In this document: piece by piece, positions 1 to 9,725 of the stretch
How positions within the stretch are numbered: position 1 is the stretch's first letter
Layout of the letters: each line of letters starts with the position of its first letter
Position numbers and translations under genes: made by a program
Notes under the pieces: generated by a model
Told to the model about the DNA's origin: nothing
Seen by the model: only the letters and a program-made list of their open reading frames with translations
The model's database searches: none
DNA from: Pavlovales sp. CCMP2436
Taxonomy: Eukaryota > Haptophyta > Pavlovophyceae > Pavlovales
Length of the DNA stretch: 19,775 nucleotides
Assembly (NCBI GenBank): GCA_026770615.1
Contig: MU631638.1
Span: forward strand, 28,733-48,507
Reading direction: 5' to 3'

Positions 1-32
1 CCCGCCCCGCCCGCCAATCCCCTGACCCGCAG

Positions 33-547
33 AGCTCATGTCCTCCGCCGTCGGCCTGCTCGCCGACCAGCGCGCGCGCGCGGGCGCACCTGGCGGCTCG
101 GGCCTCGAGCAGCTGCAGCTGCTACTCATCGTCTCCGACGGTCGGCGTACGCCGTCGTGGGGTGACCCTGGTCCACTCGTGCGCGCCGCCGCCGCGCAGG
201 GCGTGCGCGTCTGCTTCATCATCCTGGATGCGCAACCGCCGCCACCCACCGCGCTGCCCGCCGCGCCGCCCGCCGCCGCACCCGCCGCCGAGCTGCCAGC
301 GGGCCCGGGCACGCTCGCACGCGCCGCACGCGCCGCGCGCAACGCGCGCTCGGCACCCGGCCCTGAGGGCTCGATCGTTGAGTTGCAGTCGGTGTCCTAC
401 CCCAACGGCGTGCTTACGATCAGCCGATGGATTGACCGCTTCCCCTTCCCCTACTACCTGCTGCTGCGCGACGTGCGCGCGCTGCCGCACACGCTCGCCG
501 ACACGGTGCGCCAGTGGGTCGAGCTAATCACCACGGCGGGCTCCTAA
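33..547 (+). CDS. MDN1: Midasin (AAA+ ribosome-assembly ATPase), C-terminal exon, partial
   Basis: This is the last part of midasin/Rea1, the giant dynein-like AAA+ ATPase that strips assembly factors from pre-60S ribosomal particles in the nucleolus and nucleoplasm. What is seen is the end of the C-terminal MIDAS (von Willebrand A-like) domain: a beta-strand LLLIVSDGR, a second hydrophobic strand VCFIILD, then the highly characteristic tail FPFPYYLLLRD followed by ALPHTLADTVRQWVELI and a TAA stop at 545-547. These blocks match the family's C-terminus in order and spacing. The metal-binding DxSxS loop lies upstream of the window. The frame has a stop at 23-25, so the coding part probably begins at a splice acceptor (CAG ending at 32); a start at the ATG at 38 is unlikely for so large a protein. 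An Ala/Pro-rich insert (about residues 65-105) replaces a loop and is GC-driven. Identity is firm; the exon start is inferred. Confidence 0.9.
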
Positions 548-744
548 TTTTGCAGCGCCTGCACTGGCGGCGGTGCCGTTGTTGTTATAAATATACAGTG
601 TATATCTAGATATTTGTAGTTTTAGTTAGATAGATGATATCCAGCTTATAAAGCTCGTTGCCAATTTAATAAAATATAGAATTTGCGCGCTGGCCTTATT
701 GCTGATACACAGGGGATCACTAGCTATATCTCTTATGGCTAAAC
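548..744. other. AT-rich spacer after midasin; possible poly(A) signal
   Basis: There is a sharp drop in GC right after the midasin stop. An AATAAA-like hexamer lies near 668 and could serve as the midasin polyadenylation signal. No coding potential is seen. Confidence 0.35.
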
Positions 745-1005
745 CCGTAAGCCTATTCAATAGGTTTTTAAACACATTCAATAGAATGGGTTCGGCACGC
801 TGTAGTCGACGAATCGCGCGGCGGGGGCCTAGGGTCATCGCACATCACCATATACAAAATGACTTAGGGATATACAGGAATCAATCAGATTGAAGATGCG
901 GCCTCCCGTTGATCCGTTATGACTTCTTGAAATCAGCACACACAAAATACAGACATTTCAGCATGGGGGCCGAATTGTGGGCATGTGGGTGCACGTGCCA
1001 GTAGC
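745..1005 (+). repeat. Dispersed repeat, copy 1 (inverted partner at 11.9-12.2 kb)
   Basis: Three blocks here recur in the same order on the opposite strand at 11912-12160. The first (about 791-840) begins TTCGGCACGCTGTAG. The middle (about 894-934) contains CCGTTATGA and TTGAAATCA. The third (about 958-1001) begins TCAGCATGG and contains GGCCGAATT. Substitutions and small indels separate the copies, so this is an old interspersed element. The inverted partner lies inside a TIR-bounded interval, which suggests a non-autonomous DNA transposon. No coding capacity is seen. Confidence 0.7.
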
Positions 1006-1311
1006 TTGCCTGCGCGTCGACGCGAACCTGCTCTAAGCGGAGGGGGGCTCGGCGTGGTGTATGGGGTAGCCTAGACTTCCCCAGGTGTGCTTGGCTCACT
1101 TGAGCCCAGAGCGCCCTCTGGCACACACCTGTCGGTACCTCCTGAATTGGATAGGAATATCTATTTATTTAAATTCGTAATTTTAAATATTATTACTTAA
1201 TTAGTTATTGAGGAGGTTCTGATGGGCCAAGGCTTTTTATTTGCATCTTGAGATCCTACCTTCCGAGGCTCAGCTCTGGATCATGATAGAGAACAATGGC
1301 AGCAGTGTGCA
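1006..1311. other. Gene-free interval
   Basis: About 300 bases without a supported gene. The first half is GC-rich and may be the far part of the dispersed repeat; the second half (about 1140-1215) is very AT-rich. The tetranucleotide TGCA at 1308-1311 abuts the foldback element and recurs at its other end. Confidence 0.4.
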
Positions 1312-2178
1312 GGGTCAAAATCCGAGTTAGTGGCCAGTCCGGGGGGAAAATCGAAAAAAGTCCGGTGAAAATCTTCCGGAGCAAGACAGAAACCGGAGGT
1401 GGTGCCGCGGAGTTAGTTGCAGATTCGTGAATGGGGCACCGCCCCATTCACGAATATCTGCAACTAACTGTTTGATACGCCGGTCTACTTCTTCTCTCGA
1501 CTAGTCCTTGCAGCGCTAGTCGGTGCCCGTCGAGAAGTCGACGGGCGGCAGGTTCACATTAGACTACAAGATCTTCGACGAACGGAGACGATCAGTTCAA
1601 AAGCTGAACGACTCAAGACCGCGACCTCTGAATAGCAACACAATCTAGTTGCAGCGACCGAAATAGTCGCGTCAGCAATCCGTGTTGCTATATCGAGCCA
1701 TCGCTCATCACTGTGCCGTGGCTGCATATCTACCGAGTAGAATGAGCCAAACCAGCAACTGGTTCCCGTATGACACGGGTTGTGGCCAGTAAGTGTGTGC
1801 GGTGCTGTGTGCTGCGGGCAGGCATGTAGGCAGTATAGCTTGGGTATATGCAATAGCCCTGATCAGTAGCTATAAGATCATATACAATAGCCATACCGCC
1901 AACACTAACTCCGCGGCACTACTTTGGGAACCATGACTTTCTTTTCGTTTCCGAACGCTGAGAATCAGAACTGTTAGTTACACGAAGTATGTTGTCGACC
2001 CTAGAGGCACCTGGGAGGCACACTAGGTGGGCACCGACCGTCGAGGAGGGCTCTATTCGACATCAGCTATTGACACTTAGCGCGCCTAGGGGTGACCAAT
2101 GTCTACTTCTTCGTCCCGGCTGGACTACTTTTCCCCCTTCCCAGTGCGGAATCGCGCCACTAATTCGGATTTCGACTC
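1312..2178 (+). mobile_element. Foldback non-autonomous DNA element (MITE-like), copy A, split by a solo LTR
   Basis: The left end starts GGGTCAAAATCCGA and continues to GTTAGTGGC; the right end is the inverse, GCCACTAATTCGGATTT followed by a degraded GACTC. TGCA flanks both ends (1308-1311 and 2179-2182) and may be the target duplication. The middle is a long foldback: GCGGAGTTAGTTGCAGAT at about 1409-1426 pairs with ATCTGCAACTAAC at 1456-1468, with the rest of the stem displaced by the LTR insertion to 1910 onward. Removing the 441-bp insertion (LTR plus one target copy) leaves an element of about 426 bp. A related copy lies inverted at 16361-16573 and an isolated TIR at 17770-17792. It has no coding capacity. 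Confidence 0.75.
1469..1904. mobile_element. Solo LTR (436 bp) of an LTR retrotransposon
   Basis: The segment begins TGTTTGATAC and ends CCGCCAACA, so it has the TG...CA termini (TGTT...AACA) of an LTR. The pentamer CTAAC lies immediately on both sides (1464-1468 and 1905-1909), as expected for the 5-bp target duplication of a Copia or Gypsy integrase. Copy B of the host foldback element reads AACTAACT...CGCGG across the same point with a single CTAAC, so it is the empty site. No internal retrotransposon sequence is present, which points to a solo LTR left by LTR-LTR recombination. The strand and superfamily cannot be decided from the sequence. Confidence 0.85.
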
Positions 2179-2811
2179 TGCACCCATCCTATTGCATAGG
2201 TTTGGATAGGATCCGTCTCATCCAGCGTTTGTCGCAGGCCGCCAATCTGCGCGCTAGAGGCTGTCTACCAGGAGCTGGTACGTCTGGCGATGGAGTGAGA
2301 ACTCGTTGTTCTTGTACCAGGCGGCCGTGCTCAGGCGCGTTCGCTTCGGCACGCCTTGGAGGAATTTGAGTTCCTTGATCTTCATCATCGACTGCACGTT
2401 GAATAGCGTCTGCCACTCGAGCGCCTTGTAGACCCGCGTGCCGCCCGCACGCTTGGTGCGCGCAAGGGAGAACCAGTGGCCACGCACAACGCTCCAGCCC
2501 TTCTCAAAGAAGCTCGTCCTGCTCCAGGGCGAAATAAGTGTTGAAGTGTAGTAGCCGTAGAGGATACCGTCTGCCTGCCAATAACCGCCGCCGTTGATCT
2601 TGGCCTTGGACGGCGTCTGCTTGGCCTCCGCGAGGTAGAGCAGGGCGCCGCGCGCGCCTGGCTCGACGAGCAGGCCCTGGGCGCCCGCCTCCACGAGCGC
2701 GTTTTTGGGCGCGTTGCTCGCGCCGTCGCACACGCTTTTGCCGTGCATCGTGACCAGCTTGATGGCAGCGCGGATGATGTCCCAGTGTGACTGTGCCCTC
2801 CACGCGGCGGT

Positions 2812-2904
2812 CTGTATTCATAAAATAGGGGTGATTTTATAGGTCAGAGTGGTGTGCGTGTGTGGGTGTGGGTGGGTGTGGGAGGAGGGATGGGGTGAGG
2901 TTAC
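2812..2904 (-). other. Intron (93 nt, GT-AG) in the DDE-like gene
   Basis: On the minus strand the exon ends CAC CAG, then GTAACC; the intron ends TTTATGAATACAG. The join is phase 0 and links ...NRTHYHQ to TAAWRAQSHW, keeping a 185-residue open frame to the final stop. The intron is rich in CCCACACC repeats followed by an AT-rich 3' third. Confidence 0.8.
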
Positions 2905-4239
2905 CTGGTGGTAGTGCGTCCTGTTGTCGAACTGCGAAGGAGCCCCGTCCGTCACCTCCATCACACGCTTCATCTCAGGGAAGAACGGCTGCGGCCCCTC
3001 GTAGTCGGTGATGGCGCCGGCAGCTCTGCGCGTAGCTTACCGCCCGGCAGCCGCTTGCCCTTGTAGAACCATTCACCGTGGATGGACTCGCCGGTCTTGA
3101 GAATCGAGTCGAGGTCGGCGGCCTGCGCGTTGAAGGAGCGCGCCTCGGGTTTGAGCGTGTTGGCAAACATGCCGAACGCGATGAGGACGGTCTGCCGACG
3201 GACAGCGGCTCGCCCTCGGCAGCGGCGTGTGCTTGGCGGCGAAGCGGCACCTCAACGTTGCGCGGCTTGAAGCCGATCACGCTCACGCAGTTGTTGATCG
3301 ACTCCTTGCTCGCACACGTGGCGGTGCTCGCGCGCACGATAGGCACCTGCGAGGCGTAGTCGCTGTGGCGCGTGGCGGTCACATGGTCCTTGCGCCCCTC
3401 AAACAGCCGCACCGCGTGTCGCATGAGCCGCACCTCCCAGATGTGTGGCAAGTACGTCTCGACATTTGCGCGGAACTCGCGCATTAACTACGCGCAGGCG
3501 CCGTCGTGCGGCACGAGCTCATCCGAATTAAACGGGACACCGTCCTTGCTCGTGCCCCTCAGACGCGGCTCCCACGCGTGCCAGCGCATGCGCTCGTTCT
3601 CGGAGTACTCGATCGGGCACTACTTGGGGAACGCTCTCGCTCAGCCGCACGGCGTGTCATTGCCATCCGCGCGGCCCGGACACAGAGGCCGGAAGGCCAG
3701 CGGCTTGGCGTGCCCGCAATCACTGCGCGTGCACGCGCGGTGGTGCATGGCAAACGGCAGGCCCTCGGCGGAGGAGATCTGTGGGTAGACCACCTTGCCG
3801 CACGGGAGGAGCGTGGCCTCGAGCGCCCACAGCAACTTAGTCATACCGAGCCACGCCTCCTTCACGGCGGGCTTCGAGCAGGTGCCGCAGGCGCAAACGC
3901 CCGTCTGCGCGACGTGCTTCCGCCATACTTGCCGCGATTTGTTGAAGATGGGCAGGTTGTGGTGCACGACCGAGCAGATTTTGCAGTCGCACTCCACCGA
4001 GCGGCGCGGCTTGATGCACGCGCAGCGCGCCTTCGTCAGCAGCTTGACGCCGACCGCGACGCCGAGCGGCCGCCTGGCCGTCTTGGTCGCCTCGGCGAGC
4101 ATCCTTGCCTGAGCAGAGTCCTGAAAGGCACGGAGCACGTCCTTGTTGCTGCCGATCTGCGCGCGCCGCCAGTGCATGCTGTAGGCGCGCGCCTCCTCGT
4201 TTTCAGGCTGCGCAGCACCAGGCCGCGCCGCGCCGTCGC

Positions 4240-4335
4240 TCGCGCTGCGCGCCGCGCCAACTGCCGCCGCGCCGCCTGCCGCCGCGCCGCCCGCCGCCGC
4301 GCCGCCTGCATCCGTGCCGCCTGCGCCGCCCACCG
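4240..4335. repeat. GC-rich codon-repeat tract
   Basis: A run of GCCGCCGCGCCGCC-type units encodes alternating Gly/Ala on the minus strand of the DDE-like pseudogene. Such tracts create long spurious open frames on both strands. Confidence 0.7.
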
Positions 4336-5104
4336 CACCGCCGCTCTCAGTAACCTGTGCGGACACTGGGGCCGGCACGCGAGCGGGCGCGCGCCGCGCC
4401 GCGCCGAGGCGGCCGCGGCGGTCGCCGGGGAGGTACACTCGGACAGGCTCCTTGTTCTGGTTGTCCTCCGTGGAGCCCTCATCCGAGTGCCACCACTCGG
4501 CAATCAGCCGCATGTCGACGCGGTCTTGGTGGGCGCTGTATCGCAGCTAGACCCAGCCCCTGCCGTGCTCCTCAAGCCCAGCTCGCTCCTCGACGCCCTT
4601 GGTGATGGCGCGGTGGTGGAAGCCGAGGATTCGGGACGCCGACGCGCCGCCGCGGCCGTCGATGAGGCCAGCGGGCATCAGCGCTGCGATCGCCGCCCAG
4701 AACGCGTTCATGTCAGAATCCGAGCGGCGGCCCTTTGTCGACATGATCTCGCCGAAGAAGCTCTTGGCTGCGATGAGCAGGGCGGCGGCCGTCTTCTCGT
4801 CGTTCTTCTCGGCGCGGCTCTGCGCTGCCCCGTCCGGCATGAGCTGCTTGACCTCGGGTGCGTCGAGAAAGTGCTTGAGCACGTCGGCGGTGAGGCTCCA
4901 GTTGCCGAGCGAGAAAAAATCCGCGCGCATCTGCTGGGCGCGCTTCTTGGCGAGCTCCGCCTCGCGCTTGGCTAGCTTTGCGTCATCCTCGGGGCTGACC
5001 TCCGACGGCGTGGCCTGCGAGCGCGCAGCGAGCCCCCGCGCCTCCGCGACCCTTCCCGACTTCTGCAGCGAGATAATTTCCTTCAGCGTTGCGCGCAGCT
5101 CTGA

Positions 5105-5215
5105 GCCAGCCTCAACTCGCGCTGCGGCTCGCGCCGCGCCTCGCGCTGCGCCTCGCGCCGCACCTCGCGCCGCATCTCGCGCCGCACCTCGCGCCGCGCC
5201 TCGAGCAGAGTCGCA
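5105..5215. repeat. GCGCCGCGCCTC-type tandem repeat
   Basis: Degenerate 9- to 12-base units (CTCGCGCCGC variants) repeat about ten times. On the minus strand they read as Arg/Glu-rich heptad-like sequence in one frame and Gly/Ala/Arg in another. The frame used by the DDE-like gene changes across this tract, probably by repeat slippage. Confidence 0.75.
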
Positions 5216-5966
5216 GCCGCCTTCCGCCACGTCGCCTGCCTCCGACCGTCTGTCACCGTGCCGCCTGCGTCGACGGATTGCGGCGGGAACGGCGGCTCGT
5301 GCCTCTCTGCCAGCTCAATATCCGCGCGATCAACGACCGACTCTTCACCATCGATGCAGTCGGCGACGGCGAGCTGCAGCGCTTCGATGGCACGCTCAAC
5401 GTCCTCGGATGGTTCGCCGATGAGTGCGGCGATGTGCAGTCGGACCGATGCGACGAAGTTAGATAGTCCTCGTACGAACAGTCGCGCGTGCTCACGTGCC
5501 GCCCGCCGTCAGCCCGTTTCCGCTCGAAAGAAGACCGCCCTCTGCTCGGACTGAACGGAGCCTCGCACTCGCCTTTGCGAGAGCGCTTGGACTGCCGCTG
5601 CCCAGCGTCGGAGTCGGAGTCGGCGACAGGCGCGTCGGCGACGACGGGCTCGGCGGCGGGCGCTGCCGTCGCGGCGCTGAGCAAGAGTAGCTCGTCCAGC
5701 TTGGCCCGCACGAGATCCTCGGTAAGACCCCGGGGTGCCGTCTCTCCGCGCGGTACGGACGGTGTACCTTTTGAACCCGCCGGTGGACCCCGCCGACGGG
5801 ACTAAGGTGTGTACATTCTTCGTCCCTGCGCGCGTGTAGCGAACGCCGTCGACGGTGCCCTCGTTGACGGTGCATCTCGAAGGCGCCATGTCCCCCCGAT
5901 CGCGTACTCTGCTCAGGCAGGCTCAAGAGAAGTTTCACACGCAGACTGGAGAACGTAGGTGACCCT

Positions 5967-6371
5967 ATGGGCAGCAACCTTGACCACCGGCTAATCCGAA
6001 ACGTTTGGCCAATCGAAGCGCCAGCAAAGTACGGGCCGCCTCACTTCAGACCAAATCAGGCAGCATGGATGAACGATAACATGCTCCACAGCATCGCCAC
6101 ATGCGTAGGCAAAGATGTGGTTCTGATCAAGAGACTAGAGCAGGGATAAGTGCATAAATTCATCGCTATATACCGCGCCGAGCCTCTGAACGGCCTCTTA
6201 CCATACAGCGCAAACGGAAACGGGTGGACAGCCCGGCCTGGAGCTAACGTAAAATCCTTATCTGAGCTTATCGCAGAGTCTCGCAACGGAGGAAGGATGA
6301 TATGCGTAATTTCCATCGATGAAGGCAAGACTAACTTTGAAGCAACAGATGACAGTCTGACCCAAGGATAA
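5967..6371 (+). pseudogene. Unidentified reading frame broken by one stop
   Basis: One frame runs from the ATG at 5967 to a stop at 6369-6371, interrupted only by a TAA at 6147-6149, giving about 134 residues. The frame is also open upstream of the ATG to before 5885. The composition looks protein-like: N-terminal PAKYGPPHFRPNQAAW, then FIAIYRAEPLNGLLP, and a C-terminal strand MICVISIDEGKTNF. Base composition is close to even, unlike the very GC-rich pseudogene on one side and the purine-rich tract on the other. I do not recognise the family. It may be a fragment of a transferred (viral or bacterial) gene or of a mobile element. Confidence 0.4.
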
Positions 6372-6399
6372 GAAGCTAGAAATTAAGTCTGACGAAACC

Positions 6400-6724
6400 A
6401 AAACCGCGAGGAGAGAGGAGAGGGGTTGGTGAGAGCGAGGGTGTGGGCGTGGTGGAGAAGGGAATGGTGGCAGCGGCAGCCGCAGCAGCTCGAGAGAAGG
6501 AGACGGCAAGCTGTGGTGAAAGACGAACGTGGGCGGCTGGGACGAGGACGACAGCGGCACATGGAAGGCGGCGGCGGCGGCAACAATGTGGCAAGGACAT
6601 CGGCGTGTCCGGCAACTCAACGATGTATCTCAGTGGTGGTCACGAAGCTCAGGCGCAGCGGAAGACCTACTGGAACGGCGGATGCATTTGCAAAAGTGAC
6701 GTCGATATGAACCGACGACGATGA
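6400..6724. other. Purine-rich low-complexity interval, no supported gene
   Basis: GAGAGGAG and GGCGGC runs give open frames in two registers with Arg/Gly/Ala-rich products that match nothing I know. It ends with the short repeat AACCGACGACGATGAG at 6710 onward. Confidence 0.5.
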
Positions 6725-6747
6725 GAGGACTCGAGCGGAATAAATTA
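6710..6747 (+). repeat. 38-bp repeat, copy 1
   Basis: AACCGACGACGATGAG followed by GCGGAATAAATTA recurs in the same orientation at 18504-18541 with about three substitutions. It could be the end of a short interspersed element. Confidence 0.7.
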
Positions 6748-6889
6748 TAATTACTAATAATTAATAAGGAGTGTTAAACAATTATTTTTTAAACTACGAC
6801 TTACTTACTATAGAAAAGGGCAGCAGGCAGTGGGTTGCAGACATTTTGTCTCAGAAGTGGTCGACTCCGAGCGTGTAGGCGCGACGACG

Positions 6890-6930
6890 TTCAGTCACCC
6901 AGGCGGCATGTAGTCACCTAGGCGGCATAC
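6890..6930. repeat. Short tandem repeat in the retroelement 3' tail
   Basis: Two copies of a roughly 19-base unit, TCACCCAGGCGGCATGTAG and TCACCTAGGCGGCATACTT, lie directly after the stop codon in the element's orientation. Confidence 0.7.
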
Positions 6931-8082
6931 TTAGGCGCCGATCCCTAACCGTGTCTCCCTGCGGAGGTGGTACGCGCCCTCAGCCCACTCGTCAGGGTTG
7001 CCGTCGTCGTCGCTGTCAGTGCATGTGCCGCCGCCGTTGCCGGTGCCGGTGCGCTCGCATCGCGCGCACGCAATGATGACCTTGGCGTGCCCTCGAAGTG
7101 CGCGCATGCCGATCTCCTGTCTCATCTTCCACAGGAGAGTGCTGCGCGCTTGCGCGACGAAGGGGGCCCCCATGCGAGCTTGGAGCGCTCTTGCGCCCAT
7201 GCTGGCTGGGTCCCCGACAAAGGATTCCAGGTCGTCAGACCACTCGCCGAAGGCTCCAATCACGAGGGCGGCGAACGCGGGGCCGCCTGCAGTGCAGAAG
7301 GTCTGTGCGCGGGCCTGCATCGGGCCAGTCTGTCCGGGGGTCGTGTAGAAGAAGTCGCGATCAATCTTGATGAGCTCCGCCATGCGTTCTACCGGAAGCG
7401 AGTCAGCTCGCCTGCCCACAGCACGCCCAGGGTAGTTGCCGTCGGTGTCCCTGTACCGAGTCCTGCAGAACGCCATGGTCTTGAGTTCAAGCAGTCGCGG
7501 GACCGCCCGCCGACCCTTGTGGTCGTACTCGGCGTAGAGGTCGACCTTCGGCCCGGGTCGCCGGCCTACCCCACCGAAGAAGAGCCGGTACGCGGCCTGG
7601 TTGGAGGCGAGTACCGAGGCGAAGATGTCTTCCGCCTTGGTGCGCGCGTGCGCACCCATTCTCCTCACAACCTTAGCCAGGAGGGCGAGGAGCGGATCGT
7701 GCCTGAGCTTGGAGATGTGGTCGCCGGTGACGCTCTGCCCGGTGGCCTCGACAATGTTGTCTCCGTGCACGTCGATGTCGCGGTTGAACAACCGCGCGTC
7801 GCGCGCGGCTAGGCTGACGCAGATGGGGCTCGGGATGCCGAAGAAGCGTGCTGTGATCTCCACCCACTCGCCGATGGTGCAGGCGCCGTAGCCAATCGGA
7901 AGCGCGGCCACCCAGGCAGAGCTGTTGCGGTCGATGCTCCTAACCAAGTGCACGACGCGATCGCCCCGCGGGAGCGCGTTGATCCGCATCTTGAGCGCGT
8001 CAAACCGCTGAGCCTCGCGGTCCTCGGTGAGGTCCTTCTGCATGTTGAGGCTTGGCTTGCCTGTGAGATTCCTGCGCACCAT
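6931..8082 (-). pseudogene. Retroelement C-terminal domain with PD-(D/E)xK-like nuclease
   Basis: A 383-residue open frame forming the C-terminal half of the retroelement polyprotein; the ATG at 8082 is internal, since homology continues upstream out of frame near 8095-8250. A segment with SSAWVAALP (54-62) is typical of the linker in protist elements of this type. Residues 179-201 read K-V-D-x17-E-L-K, matching the spacing of a restriction-like endonuclease core as in R2-type elements, where it nicks the target DNA. The second half has WKMRQEIGMRALRGHAKVI (327-345), shared with the other copy at 15236-15619 at roughly 60% identity. No zinc knuckle is obvious. The long intact frame suggests this part decayed least. 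Confidence 0.7.
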
Positions 8083-8401
8083 CGGCCAGGCCTCCTCTGG
8101 GGGAGGTGTAGCACACGGGTTGGCAGGTCTGCGTTGATCATCGCTCCAGCACCGACGCCAGCCTCCTGTTGTATCTCGAGCCAGCAGCGGAGGAACGCCT
8201 GTCCCTGCCGTGGTGGCGGTAGCGGTCTGGGGAGGCCTGGTCGCGGCAAGTGCAGGTATTACCGCCAGCCATGCGCGCGCATGTCCAGGAAGGAGTTCCG
8301 TCCTACTACGAGCGCGACTTGCGGCAGCTCGAGCATGCCGCGCTGCGTGATGGTGCCGGTCGGCTCGTCCACGATGTCAAGGAAGTTGGGCACTGCCTGG
8401 G

Positions 8402-9109
8402 TCATGGCGCCAAAAAAGGCGGCGGGCGCGATGTCGACCATGCGTCGAAGTCCGGCGCCCCGGTAGCGGCGAGGAAGTACGAGGCGGGCAGTGGCAAGCT
8501 GGTCGTCGTCGAGCGAGACTCCCAGTGCGTGTGTCGCCTGCGTGTGGATGATCGCGTCGAAGCATGTGACGCGTCGCGCGCCTGGTCCGGGTAGCAGTGG
8601 CGGGCAAAGTACTCAAATTTGCGTGCGGTGGAGAAAAGCGTTAGCAGCCAGAGCTGTTGCTTGTGTGACGAGCTGAGCGTTGCGATTAGCTTGTTTGAGA
8701 TGCTGGCAATCTCGTCACACTTACCAGCGAGGGCAAGCTTAACGTACTCCTCTGAGCCGATTGGGACGCCGTAGCACATGACGCCGTAGTGCGGGGTCAG
8801 GGCGCCGTCGAGCAGGTGGCTGCGTGTCACCAAGCCACGGTGGGCGTCGAGGGAGGCGATGTGGGCCTCGTCGATCCAGCATTCACACTTGGACGGCTGC
8901 ACGACAAGGCCGAGCCGTAAGAAGAAGAGCGCGTCGTGGAAGCGCTGCATCGCCGCGAAGACGATCCAGGGCGGACCGCACGCGCGCACGTCGTCGTGGC
9001 CAGCACGAGCGCCCCTACCGTATGGCTGCAGCTCGGCGTCGAGCACCTTTAACTCGGGGTAATGGAGATGGCGAAGGCAACTCCAGCCTCTACTGCCCTT
9101 GAGCGACAC
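8402..9109 (-). pseudogene. Reverse transcriptase, catalytic motif C and thumb fragment
   Basis: Continues the RT in a shifted frame. GHDD at residues 37-40 is the motif C position, where most relatives have YADD or similar; the two Asp are kept but the aromatic residue is lost. ACGPP, then LGLVVQPSKCECW (motif D/E-like) and a thumb-like helical region with YGVMCYGVPIGS follow. After about residue 190 the frame is no longer homologous: the true continuation, LRRMVDIAPAAFFG, lies in another frame from about 8445. Confidence 0.75.
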
Positions 9110-9725
9110 CGGTCTCGCCGTCTCTGCCCATGGGCGTCAGGCCGCCGCCCTTGCCAGTGAAGAAGATCGGGTACTTGGGAGCGAGCGTGGCGTAGAAGAG
9201 GCGTGCGAGCGGGGCTAGGCCGGGGAAGCTGACGAGGGTGCGTGCTACCATCTCTGCGCGGTCTCTCTCATTGAAGGCGTTGTAGATGTCGGAGCATGCG
9301 ATGCAAAAGTGTGGGTTTTCAAGCAGCTCACGCACCCCAAAGATGAGCTTGGTGCCGCCTGCCGAGACGAGGACTCCCAGCTGCTGCGGGAAGAGGTATT
9401 CCTCGATCTCACCGCGAAGGCCCTTGTTGAGGAAGATCCCTTTGGTAAGCCCCCGTCTCAGCGCACGCGAGATGCCGATTGGCCGCGCATCCTCCGCGAC
9501 GCCGACCTGAGCCGCGCACTTGCGGAGTGGCACGCACCGTGCAGCGCAGAACACAAAGTATAACCAGTGAGGCAGGTCGCCGTTTGCGAAGGATGATGTC
9601 AGCCAGGCGTGTGACTCGAGTACTTGGCGTGCGGCATCTCCAACAAAGGGTACGGTCGGGGCAAGCGGTATGAGGTACTCATCCATGGCGACGCGCCCTG
9701 GGCCTTGTCGGTCTTGAGCCCGCAA
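9090..9725 (-). pseudogene. Reverse transcriptase, N-terminal palm fragment
   Basis: Fragment of the RT of the decayed non-LTR element, which copies element RNA into DNA at the target. Visible motifs: RPIGI (residues 81-85, RT motif 1/2 region), the QLGVLVSAGG block (115-124) that in related protist elements reads as a Gly-rich lead-in, motif A CSDIYNAF with the catalytic Asp at residue 146, and GVAQG (206-210, motif B'). The frame ends one codon later at a TAG, and the continuation (VEAGVAFAIS) lies in another frame. The residues before about 14 are out of frame with the true N-terminus, which continues upstream as LKTDKAQGAS. It is part of the element at 6795-9882. Confidence 0.8.

Larger units (their letters stand above)
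2254..5889 (-). pseudogene. Large DDE-type transposase-like gene, decayed
   Basis: Read from the ATG at 5889 down to the TAG at 2254-2256, this would encode roughly 1,100-1,200 residues. In order: a basic N-terminus; an acidic/Ser-rich linker; two Ala/Arg-rich low-complexity tracts (near 5105-5215 and 4240-4330); a Cys-rich, probably zinc-binding block (CACIKP, CDCKIC, CACGTC, then HHRACTRSDCGH at about 3700-4030); a CPIEYSEN motif; and a catalytic-looking part with HSDYA (near 3356-3367), VTDGAPSQFD (near 2940-2958) and VCDGASN (2712-2733). I know this arrangement from uncharacterised DDE-like proteins that are multicopy in protist and animal genomes; the catalytic role is inferred. Decay is clear: in-frame stops near 4549, 3641, 3618 and 3485, and single-base frameshifts near 5730, 5460, 5110, 3190 and 3020. 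One proper intron survives (2812-2904). Confidence 0.7.

Noticed and set aside
3485..4551. TAG recoded as an amino acid in the DDE-like gene (three in-frame TAG)
   Set aside because: A TGA lies in the same stretch, frameshifts are also present, the gene itself ends with TAG, and midasin and TPPP end with TAA and TGA. Decay explains it better.
3506..4975. 489-codon plus-strand open frame
   Set aside because: It is the antisense of the DDE-like gene and its Ala/Arg-rich repeats; the product is Arg/Ala/His-biased without motifs.
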